Shown here: one piece after another, positions 8,843 through 16,827 of the stretch | Layout of the letters: every line of letters starts with the position of its first letter | How positions within the stretch are numbered: position 1 is the stretch's first letter | Source of the DNA: Lachnospiraceae bacterium C7 | GTDB taxonomy: Bacteria; Bacillota; Clostridia; Lachnospirales; Lachnospiraceae | Length of the DNA: 51,041 bases | Assembly (NCBI GenBank): GCA_900113385.1 | Contig: FOPE01000021.1 | Coordinates: forward strand, 1 to 51,041 | Direction of reading: 5' to 3' | Translations under genes and position numbers: made by a program | Notes under the pieces: generated by a model | What the model was told of the DNA's origin: nothing | The model's input: the letters and a program-made list of their open reading frames with translations, nothing else | Database searches by the model: none

Positions 8843-9955
8843 ATGGCAAGTTTATCATTAAAAAACGTATGCAAAGTATATTCAAACGGCTTTGAAGCTG
8901 TTAAGGATTTTAACCTTGAGGTAAAGGATCAGGAATTTATTATTTTCGTAGGACCATCAGGATGTGGTAAATCAACAACACTTAGAATGATCGCTGGACT
9001 TGAGGAAATTTCATCAGGAGAATTAAAAATCGATGGAAAACTCGTAAATGATGTAGAACCAAAAGATAGAGATATCGCAATGGTATTCCAGAACTACGCA
9101 TTATACCCACATATGACAGTATTCGACAACATGGCATTTGGTCTTAAACTTAGAAAAGTTGACAAAGCTGAGATCAAAAAGAAAGTTGAAGAAGCTGCTA
9201 GAATTCTTGATCTAGAAAAATTATTAGATCGTAAACCAAAAGCTTTATCAGGTGGACAAAGACAACGTGTTGCTATGGGTCGTGCAATCGTTCGTAATCC
9301 AAAAGTATTCTTAATGGATGAGCCTCTTTCAAACCTTGATGCAAAACTTCGTGTACAGATGAGATCAGAAATCGCTGCATTACACAACAGATTAAATGCA
9401 ACAATCATCTATGTAACACATGATCAGACAGAGGCTATGACACTTGGAACAAGAATCGTAGTATTAAAAGATGGTGTTGTTCAACAGGTAGATGCACCAC
9501 AGAAATTATACAACGAGCCAGATAACTTATTTGTTGCTGGATTCATCGGATCACCACAGATGAACTTCATCGATGCTAAAGTTTCTAGAAACGGAAATAC
9601 AGCAGTTCTTGATTTTGCTGGTAACAAAGTAGCTTTATCAGCAGAAAAATCTAAGAAAATCTTAGATGGTGGATACGAAGGCAAGACAGTTGTTATGGGT
9701 ATCAGACCAGAAGATACATATGATGATGAAGAGTCATTAGAGAAATTTGCAGCATGCAACTACGAAGTTGATGTTACAGGATACGAATTATTAGGTGCTG
9801 AAGTATTATTATACTACACATTAAATGGAACAAATATGACAGCAAGAGTTGTATCTGATACAGCTGCTCGTATGGGTGACCATATCAAACTTGCAATTGA
9901 TCCAGAAAAAGTTCATGTATTTGACAAAGAAACAGAATTGACAATTACTAACTAG
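8843..9955 (+). CDS. ugpC: Sugar ABC transporter ATPase (UgpC/MsmX/MalK family)
   Basis: This 370-residue protein is the nucleotide-binding subunit of a carbohydrate importer. Walker A is GPSGCGKST (37-45), followed by the Q-loop FQNYALYPHMT, signature LSGGQRQR, Walker B VFLMDEPLSNLDAK and the H-loop VTHDQTEAM. A C-terminal regulatory TOBE region (about 240-370) is typical of MalK-like subunits. No permease or binding-protein gene is near, as with the multitask ATPase MsmX of Bacillus that serves several importers. Codon use is richer in C-ending codons than in neighbours, which suggests high expression. A strong terminator follows. The symbol is a family label; msmX or msmK would serve equally. 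Confidence 0.92.
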   Translation: MASLSLKNVCKVYSNGFEAVKDFNLEVKDQEFIIFVGPSGCGKSTTLRMIAGLEEISSGELKIDGKLVNDVEPKDRDIAMVFQNYALYPHMTVFDNMAFGLKLRKVDKAEIKKKVEEAARILDLEKLLDRKPKALSGGQRQRVAMGRAIVRNPKVFLMDEPLSNLDAKLRVQMRSEIAALHNRLNATIIYVTHDQTEAMTLGTRIVVLKDGVVQQVDAPQKLYNEPDNLFVAGFIGSPQMNFIDAKVSRNGNTAVLDFAGNKVALSAEKSKKILDGGYEGKTVVMGIRPEDTYDDEESLEKFAACNYEVDVTGYELLGAEVLLYYTLNGTNMTARVVSDTAARMGDHIKLAIDPEKVHVFDKETELTITN

Positions 9956-9990
9956 TTCGGTACAATTAAATAGTTGTAAATTATTATTTC

Positions 9991-10026
9991 AAACTGGGTG
10001 TAATATTTTACACCCAGTTTTGTTTT
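9991..10026 (+). terminator. Rho-independent terminator after the sugar ATPase gene
   Basis: AACTGGGTGTAA pairs with TTACACCCAGTT over a TATT loop and is followed by TTGTTTT. The stem is about 12 bp and GC-rich for this genome. Confidence 0.9.
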
Positions 10027-10045
10027 GCACAGCATACAAAATAAG

Positions 10046-10058
10046 TGCATGTCATGCA
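10046..10058. promoter_or_regulatory. Palindrome upstream of the PucR/CdaR-type regulator gene
   Basis: TGCATG-T-CATGCA is a perfect palindrome 62 nt before the regulator's start codon. It lies inside a looser inverted pair, TTTTGCA (10023-10029) and TGCAAAA (10055-10061). An operator, perhaps for autoregulation, is possible but not demonstrated. Confidence 0.35.
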
Positions 10059-10119
10059 AAACAAAACAAGCAAAAATTAGATATTTTGTTTTTTTGAAGG
10101 TATAAAGGAGTTTTTTATT

Positions 10120-11211
10120 ATGTTCACAAATCAGAAATTACAACATACATTAGATGAGATAAAAGATATTTCTAAAAGAGATACTGCACTTTTTACACCA
10201 AAGGGTAAATTAGTAGCAAATACTATGAACCTAGATTCAGAAGTTGAAGAAATGGTTAATGAGTTTAGTCACTCTATGGCAGAAAGTCAGACAGCCAAGG
10301 ATTATCAATTTTTCAAAATCATTGTAGAGGGTGAGACAGAATATATTTTAGTTATGACAGGAGCAGGCGAAGATACATATATGGTAGGACGTCTTGCGGT
10401 TTGTCAAATTAGAAATCTTGCAGCAAGTGCAGCAGGACAGTACGATCGTAATAATTTTATTCAAAATGTATTACTTGGAAATATGTTAATTGTAGATATT
10501 TTTAGTAAAGCTAGAAAGCTACATATAGAGCAAGATCCTAGAGTGGTTTTTGTGATTGATACAAAAGATAAAGGTATTGACGATGCTATGGAAATGGTCA
10601 AGAACTTATCTAATGTTAAGACAAAAGATTTTGTAACAAGTGTGGATGAGCACAATATTGTACTTGTTAAAGATGTTTCAGATATTAATGAGAAGCATAT
10701 GGAAAAAGAGCTAAATAAAATAGCTTGTTTATTAGTTGACACATTGCAGATGGAGGCCATGATTAAGGTTCGCGTCGGATACGGTAATGTTGTATACCAA
10801 ATTCCTGAGATTACAGAGTCTTATCAAGAAGCTAAGATGGCATTAGAAGTGGGACGTGTTTTCTCATTTACAGATAGTACTATTTCATATGCCAAACTTG
10901 GAATCGGAAGACTTATCCATCAATTACCAATGAGCTTATGCGATATGTTCATTAAAGAAGTATTTGGTGATGGAATTCCAGAAATTCTAGATGATGAAGA
11001 GTCTATGTCTACTATTATGAATTTCTTTGCAAATAATCTTAATATTTCAGAAACAGCAAGACAATTATATGTACATCGCAACACTTTAGTTTACAGATTA
11101 GAGCGAATTGAAAAAGCAATTGGCTTAGATATTAGAAAATTTGATGATGCTATGACATTTAAGATTGCTGTAATGGTTATAGCTCATATGAAAGATCAAA
11201 AAAGGAGTTAA
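10120..11211 (+). CDS. PucR/CdaR-family transcriptional regulator
   Basis: The 363-residue protein ends in the PucR C-terminal helix-turn-helix (about 300-355): NISETARQLYVHRNTLVYRL followed by ERIEKAIGLD. The middle (about 130-290) fits a GGDEF-like CdaR domain, and the N-terminal 110 residues would hold a sensor region. CdaR controls sugar-diacid use in E. coli, but many Clostridia carry this type next to the MsmX/UgpC ATPase, as here, and a role in sugar uptake control is inferred from that. A good AAAGGAG lies before the ATG. The gap to the topoisomerase gene is only 9 nt and no terminator is visible, so it may be co-transcribed with it. Confidence 0.85.
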   Translation: MFTNQKLQHTLDEIKDISKRDTALFTPKGKLVANTMNLDSEVEEMVNEFSHSMAESQTAKDYQFFKIIVEGETEYILVMTGAGEDTYMVGRLAVCQIRNLAASAAGQYDRNNFIQNVLLGNMLIVDIFSKARKLHIEQDPRVVFVIDTKDKGIDDAMEMVKNLSNVKTKDFVTSVDEHNIVLVKDVSDINEKHMEKELNKIACLLVDTLQMEAMIKVRVGYGNVVYQIPEITESYQEAKMALEVGRVFSFTDSTISYAKLGIGRLIHQLPMSLCDMFIKEVFGDGIPEILDDEESMSTIMNFFANNLNISETARQLYVHRNTLVYRLERIEKAIGLDIRKFDDAMTFKIAVMVIAHMKDQKRS

Positions 11212-11220
11212 CAAAAGAGT

Positions 11221-13143
11221 ATGGCAAAAAAACAATCATACGATGCAAGTAGTATCTCTGTTTTAGAAGGACTTGAAGCTGTTCGTAAACGTCCAGGAAT
11301 GTATATAGGAAGTGTATCACGAAAAGGTTTAAATCACTTGATTTACGAGATAGTAGATAACTCTGTTGACGAACATTTAGCAGGAGCCTGCGATAAGATT
11401 TGGGTTACACTTGAAGCAGATGGTTCATGTACTGTAGAAGATAATGGTAGAGGTATTCCAGTTGGGATGCATGCTAAAGGTGTTTCTGCAGCTAGGGTAG
11501 TTTTTTCTACTTTGCATGCCGGTGGTAAATTTGATAATAACGCATACAAGACATCTGGTGGTCTACATGGTGTAGGTTCATCTGTTGTTAATGCATTATC
11601 AGCATATATGGACGTAGAAATTCGTAGAGATGGAAATATTCATCACGATAGATATGAAAAAGGACATCCAACAGTAGAGCTAGTAGATGGTTTGCTTCCT
11701 ACAATTGGAAAAAGTAGAACCACAGGAACAAAGATTAATTTTTTACCAGATGGAACAATTTTTGAAAAAACCAAATTTAAAGCAGATGATGTAAAAAATA
11801 GAATGCATGAAACTGCTTATTTGAATCCAAGACTTACTATCATATACGAAGATAAACGTGGAGATGAAGTTGAACATATAGAATTTCATGAGCCAGAAGG
11901 TATTGTAGGTTTTGTTAAGGATTTAAATAAAAATGTTGAAGCACTTCATGATGTAGTTTACTACAAAGGCGAAAATGACGGTATAGTAGTTGAAGTAGCT
12001 TTCCAATATACAAATGAATTTCATGAGAATATTTTAGGATTTTGTAATAACATTTATAATGCAGAAGGTGGTACACATATTACAGGATTTAAGACAATGT
12101 TTACTACTGTTATTAATAACTATGCAAAAGAGTTAGGCATTTTAAAAGAAAAAGATCCTAATTTTACAGGAGCAGATATCCGTAATGGAATGACTGCAGT
12201 TGTATCAATTAAGCATCCAGATCCTAGATTTGAAGGACAGACAAAGACAAAGCTAGATAATCAAGATGCTTCAAAAGCTGCAAGTAAAGTTACTGGTGAT
12301 GAAATCCAACTATTTTTTGACCGTAATTTAGATACATTAAAAAAAGTTATTTCATGTGCAGAAAGAGCAGCTAAAATTAGAAAAAGCGAAGAAAAGGCAA
12401 AGACTAATTTACTTACAAAACAAAAATTTTCTTTTGATTCAAACGGTAAGTTAGCAAATTGCGAGAGTAGAGATGCAGAAAAATGCGAAATCTTTATCGT
12501 AGAGGGAGATTCGGCCGGTGGTTCAGCTAAGATGGCTAGAAATCGACTTTACCAAGCTATTATGCCTATTCGAGGTAAAATTTTAAATGTAGAAAAAGCA
12601 AGCATTGATAAGGTTTTGGCAAATGCAGAGATTAAGACAATGATTAATGCGTTTGGTTGTGGATTCTCTGAAGGATATGGAAACGATTTTGATATTACAA
12701 AATTAAGATATGACAAGATTATTATAATGGCCGATGCCGACGTTGATGGAGCTCATATCGCCACTTTACTTTTGACATTATTTTATCGTTTTATGCCAGA
12801 ACTTATTTTTGAAGGTCATGTTTATGTAGCTATGCCACCACTTTACAAGGTTATTCCAAAAAGAGGTAAAGAAGAATATCTATATGATGATGACGCTTTA
12901 GATAAATATAGAAAGAGCCATACTGGAAACTTCACTTTACAAAGATACAAAGGTTTAGGTGAAATGGATGCAGAACAGTTGTGGGAAACTACACTTGATC
13001 CAGAAAGTCGTATGCTTAAGAGAGTTGAAATAGAAGATGGAAAAATGGCTTCAGAAGTTACAGCTATGCTTATGGGTACTGACGTTCCACCTAGAAAAGC
13101 TTTTATTTATGAACATGCAAAAGATGCAGAGTTAGACATTTAG
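11221..13143 (+). CDS. parE: Type IIA topoisomerase B subunit (ParE-like)
   Basis: The 640-residue protein has the GHKL ATPase domain (EIVDNSVDEHLAG, DNGRGIPV, GGLHGVGSSVVNALS), a transducer domain and a TOPRIM domain (EGDSAGGSAK and DADVDGAHI), closing with YKGLGEMDAEQLW. It powers strand passage by the A subunit encoded 13 nt downstream. GyrB and ParE are hard to separate by eye; the ParE call leans on the partner, which lacks a GyrA box. The gene sits away from any dnaA-recF-gyrB-type neighbourhood, which also favours topoisomerase IV or a second gyrase-like pair. It follows the regulator gene by 9 nt, with AAAAAAGGAG overlapping that gene's end. Confidence 0.85.
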   Translation: MAKKQSYDASSISVLEGLEAVRKRPGMYIGSVSRKGLNHLIYEIVDNSVDEHLAGACDKIWVTLEADGSCTVEDNGRGIPVGMHAKGVSAARVVFSTLHAGGKFDNNAYKTSGGLHGVGSSVVNALSAYMDVEIRRDGNIHHDRYEKGHPTVELVDGLLPTIGKSRTTGTKINFLPDGTIFEKTKFKADDVKNRMHETAYLNPRLTIIYEDKRGDEVEHIEFHEPEGIVGFVKDLNKNVEALHDVVYYKGENDGIVVEVAFQYTNEFHENILGFCNNIYNAEGGTHITGFKTMFTTVINNYAKELGILKEKDPNFTGADIRNGMTAVVSIKHPDPRFEGQTKTKLDNQDASKAASKVTGDEIQLFFDRNLDTLKKVISCAERAAKIRKSEEKAKTNLLTKQKFSFDSNGKLANCESRDAEKCEIFIVEGDSAGGSAKMARNRLYQAIMPIRGKILNVEKASIDKVLANAEIKTMINAFGCGFSEGYGNDFDITKLRYDKIIIMADADVDGAHIATLLLTLFYRFMPELIFEGHVYVAMPPLYKVIPKRGKEEYLYDDDALDKYRKSHTGNFTLQRYKGLGEMDAEQLWETTLDPESRMLKRVEIEDGKMASEVTAMLMGTDVPPRKAFIYEHAKDAELDI

Positions 13144-13156
13144 TGGAGGTTAAGAT

Positions 13157-15397
13157 ATGGATAATCCAAACATAATTCAGACAGAATATTCAGAATTAAT
13201 GCAGAAATCTTACATCGATTATGCAATGAGTGTTATCGTTTCTAGAGCTCTGCCAGATGTAAGAGACGGACTTAAACCCGTTCAAAGACGTACTTTATAT
13301 GATATGTACGAATTAGGCCTTAGATATGATAAGCCTTATAGAAAAAGTGCACGTATTGTTGGTGATACAATGGGTAAGTATCATCCACATGGTGATTCTT
13401 CTATATATGATGCTTTAGTTGTGATGGCTCAAGATTTCAAAAAAGGAATGCCACTTGTAGATGGACATGGTAACTTTGGTTCTATCGAAGGTGATGGAGC
13501 CGCTGCTATGCGTTATACAGAGGCTAGATTAGAGAAATTTACACAGGAAGTTTATCTATCGGATTTAGATAAAGACGTAGTAGATTTTGGACCAAACTTT
13601 GATGAAACTGAAAAAGAACCTATTGTTTTACCAGTTAAAGTACCTAATATTTTAATAAATGGTGCGGAAGGTATTGCAGTAGGTATGGCTACAAGCATTC
13701 CACCACATAATTTAGGCGAGGTTCTAGATGGTGTTATTGCTTATATGAAAAATCCAGATATTACTAATGAGCAGATGATGGAATATATTCCAGGACCTGA
13801 TTTCCCAACAGGCGGAATTATAGCTAATCAAAAAGATTTATTAAATATTTACGAAAATGGTACTGGAAAGATCAAAATTCGTGGAAAAATCGAATTAGAA
13901 AAGGGCAAAGGAAACAGAGATCGTCTTGTAATTACAGAAATTCCATACACTATGATTGGTGCTAATATAGGTAAATTCTTAAATGATGTTTACTCATTAG
14001 TTGAATCAAAAAAGACTAATGATATTGTAGATATTACAAACCAATCATCAAAAGATGGAATCCGTATTGTTCTCGATTTAAAAAGAGGAGCAAATGTAGA
14101 GGCTCTTAAAAATCTTTTATATAAAAAGACAAAACTCGAAGATACATTTGGTGTAAATATGCTTGCAGTTGCAAATGGAAGACCAGAGACACTTAGCCTT
14201 GTTTCAATTATTAAGCATCACGTAGATTTTCAATATGAGGTTGCCACAAGAAAATATAAAAATCTTCTTTCAAAAGCTCTTGAAAAGAAAGAGGTCCAAG
14301 AAGGATTAATTAAAGCTTGCGACGTAATTGATTTAATTATTGAAATTTTACGTGGAAGTAAAAATATCAAAGATGCAAAAGCATGTTTAGTAAACGGTGA
14401 TGTTTCTAAAATTAAATTTAAATCAGAAGTTTCAAAGATACAAGCTGGAGAACTTCACTTTACAGAGAAGCAGGCAACAGCTATCCTTGAAATGCGTTTA
14501 TACAAACTTATAGGTTTAGAACTTGAGGCTTTAAAGAAAGAATATGAGTCTACTTTAGCTGACATTGCAACATATGAGGATATTTTAAACCACAGAGCTT
14601 CAATGGCTAAAGTTATTATTAAACAACTTAACTCTTATAAAAAGAATTTTGGCAAAGCACGTAAAACTGAAGTTGCTAACTTAAAAGAAGCTGTTGTAGT
14701 TGAGCAGAAAATTAAGACAAAAGATGTAGTATTTTTAATGGATCGTTTCGGATATGCTAAAACAGTTGATGTCTCAGTATACGAACGTAACAAAGAAGCA
14801 GCAGATGCAGAAAATAAAACTATTTTAACTGTTAAAAATACAGATAAGTTGTGTTTGTTTACTGAAGAAGGACAGATGCATTTAGTTAAAATACTAGATT
14901 TGCCGCATGGTAAGTTTAGGGATAAAGGTAGTCCAATTGATAATTTCAGTAATTTTGATGTAAAAGAAGAACACATTATTTTTATAGATAGTATACTTAA
15001 TTTGAAAGATAGAAAACTTCTATTTGTTACTAGAAATTCAATGGCTAAAGTTGTTGAAGGAAGTCAATTTGATGTGTCTAAAAGAACAACAGCATCTACT
15101 AAATTAGCAGATGAAGATTCAATCCTTAGTATAAGTTACTATAATGAAACAGATACAATTGTTTTCCGCTCGAAAAAAGAGATGTTCTTACGTTTTAACG
15201 CAGATTCAATACCTGAGAAGAAAAAGGCAGCAATCGGTGTTCGTGGAATGAAATTAACAGATAATGATGAAATTAAAGAAATTTATTTCATTGGAGCAGA
15301 AGACGTTGAGAATCAAGAAGTTGAAGTACGTGGAAAGAAAATAGTACTTAATAGACTTCACGTTGCTAATAGAGATACAAAGGGTGTAAAGAAATAG
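13157..15397 (+). CDS. parC: Type IIA topoisomerase A subunit (ParC-like)
   Basis: The 746-residue subunit cuts and rejoins DNA. The catalytic tyrosine is in [10 protein letters not shown]. The quinolone-resistance region reads [10 protein letters not shown], with the serine and aspartate of sensitive enzymes at the positions of E. coli GyrA S83 and D87. The C-terminal beta-pinwheel (about 500-740) lacks a canonical GyrA box (QRRGGKG type): the first blade reads [16 protein letters not shown] where that motif is expected. The box is needed for DNA wrapping and negative supercoiling, so a ParC-like decatenase is more likely than gyrase. TGGAGG precedes the ATG, and folC starts 15 nt after the stop. 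Confidence 0.85.
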   Translation: MDNPNIIQTEYSELMQKSYIDYAMSVIVSRALPDVRDGLKPVQRRTLYDMYELGLRYDKPYRKSARIVGDTMGKYHPHGDSSIYDALVVMAQDFKKGMPLVDGHGNFGSIEGDGAAAMRYTEARLEKFTQEVYLSDLDKDVVDFGPNFDETEKEPIVLPVKVPNILINGAEGIAVGMATSIPPHNLGEVLDGVIAYMKNPDITNEQMMEYIPGPDFPTGGIIANQKDLLNIYENGTGKIKIRGKIELEKGKGNRDRLVITEIPYTMIGANIGKFLNDVYSLVESKKTNDIVDITNQSSKDGIRIVLDLKRGANVEALKNLLYKKTKLEDTFGVNMLAVANGRPETLSLVSIIKHHVDFQYEVATRKYKNLLSKALEKKEVQEGLIKACDVIDLIIEILRGSKNIKDAKACLVNGDVSKIKFKSEVSKIQAGELHFTEKQATAILEMRLYKLIGLELEALKKEYESTLADIATYEDILNHRASMAKVIIKQLNSYKKNFGKARKTEVANLKEAVVVEQKIKTKDVVFLMDRFGYAKTVDVSVYERNKEAADAENKTILTVKNTDKLCLFTEEGQMHLVKILDLPHGKFRDKGSPIDNFSNFDVKEEHIIFIDSILNLKDRKLLFVTRNSMAKVVEGSQFDVSKRTTASTKLADEDSILSISYYNETDTIVFRSKKEMFLRFNADSIPEKKKAAIGVRGMKLTDNDEIKEIYFIGAEDVENQEVEVRGKKIVLNRLHVANRDTKGVKK

Positions 15398-15412
15398 AGG
15401 GGCGATCGTAAA

Positions 15413-16729
15413 ATGTGGACATATGAAAAAGCAATAGAATTTACCAAAAATGCAGCAAAGAAAGGTTCGGTGTTAGGCTTAGAGAGTATACAGAATTTAA
15501 TGGCAGAATTAAATCATGTAGAAAATGAGATTAGATGTGTGCATATTGCAGGCACTAATGGTAAAGGATCTACAGGAGCCTTTTTAGAAAGCATTTTAAT
15601 TGAGGCTGGAATGAAAGTCGGAAGATTCAGTTCGCCAGCAGTATTTGATGCTTTTGAAGTATGGAAAATAAACGGTCAATCAATATCAAAAAAAGAATAC
15701 ACTACTATAATGTCACAGGTAAAAAAAGCCTGTGACATTGTGGTATCTAAAGGATTTTTAGAGCCAACAATTTTTGAAATAGAGACAGCAGCCGCTTTTT
15801 TGTATTTTTATCAAAATAAAGTAGATATAGCTTTGATTGAGGTAGGAATGGGTGGAGCTACTGACGCAACCAATGTAATTAATAGCCCTGTAGCTTCAGT
15901 AATAACATCTATTAGTATGGATCATATGGCATTTTTAGGGGATACATTATCTGAAATTGCAATGGTAAAAGCTGGGATTATAAAGAAGAATTGTCCAACA
16001 TTTTCAGCAGTTCAAGATGCTGAGGTGGCAAATGTTCTTAAAAAGGTAACTAATGAGAAAAATAGCCAATTAGTTATGGTAAATCCTGAAGACATAGGTT
16101 ACATATCTTTAAATATAAACGAAAATAAGTTGGAATTTTTTTATAAAAATAGGAAATATGTTATAACTTTGCTAGGAGAGTATCAGGCAAAAAATGCAAC
16201 ATTGGCAATAGAGACAGCAGAATATCTTTTGAAAAATATCAATATAATTCATATGACACCAGTTGAAGTGGAGGCAGTCATATTTAATGGATTGAAAAAA
16301 ACGATTTGGCCAGGAAGATTTGAAATTATTAAAAAAGAGCCTTTTTTTATAATAGATGGCGCTCATAATTATGATGCAGCTATTCAATTAAGACACATTA
16401 TTGAAAAAAATTTCCCAAAAGAGCAATTAAATTTCATAATAGGTGTTTTAAAAGACAAAGAATATGGTAAAATCATAGATGTAATGATTCCATTTGCAAA
16501 TAGGATTATAACAGTTACAACACCAAACAATCCTAGAGCGCTAGATGGAGAAAAATTAAAAGAGGAAATAATAAAGCGTAATAAAAAGCTTGAGGTTTAT
16601 GTTGCAAGTAGTTTAGAAGAGGCTGCAAAGTTAAGCATAGCATGGGCTAATGAAGATGGACACAAAACGATTGCGTTTGGTTCATTGTCATATTTAGGGG
16701 AGATGAAAACATATATTAAGAAGTTATAG
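15413..16729 (+). CDS. folC: Folylpolyglutamate synthase / dihydrofolate synthase
   Basis: The 438-residue protein adds glutamate to folates using ATP, which traps them in the cell. The P-loop is GTNGKGST (47-54). Other family marks are a Mur-ligase-like central domain with EVGMGGATDATNV, SMDHMAFLGDT, WPGRFEII and DGAHNYDAA. Length is normal for FolC. It is the third gene of the topoisomerase operon and precedes a gene whose FolB/FolK parts are degenerate. No folP, folE or folA is in the window, so FolC here may act only on imported folate. Confidence 0.93.
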   Translation: MWTYEKAIEFTKNAAKKGSVLGLESIQNLMAELNHVENEIRCVHIAGTNGKGSTGAFLESILIEAGMKVGRFSSPAVFDAFEVWKINGQSISKKEYTTIMSQVKKACDIVVSKGFLEPTIFEIETAAAFLYFYQNKVDIALIEVGMGGATDATNVINSPVASVITSISMDHMAFLGDTLSEIAMVKAGIIKKNCPTFSAVQDAEVANVLKKVTNEKNSQLVMVNPEDIGYISLNINENKLEFFYKNRKYVITLLGEYQAKNATLAIETAEYLLKNINIIHMTPVEVEAVIFNGLKKTIWPGRFEIIKKEPFFIIDGAHNYDAAIQLRHIIEKNFPKEQLNFIIGVLKDKEYGKIIDVMIPFANRIITVTTPNNPRALDGEKLKEEIIKRNKKLEVYVASSLEEAAKLSIAWANEDGHKTIAFGSLSYLGEMKTYIKKL

Positions 16730-16827
16730 TTGCAGTAATAGCATTAAATGCAGGATTGTTGCAAGGTTGTAATTTATTATGAGGTTTTCTGTAATGACAT
16801 AATTAAGTGCGCGGAAAGGGATTAAAC

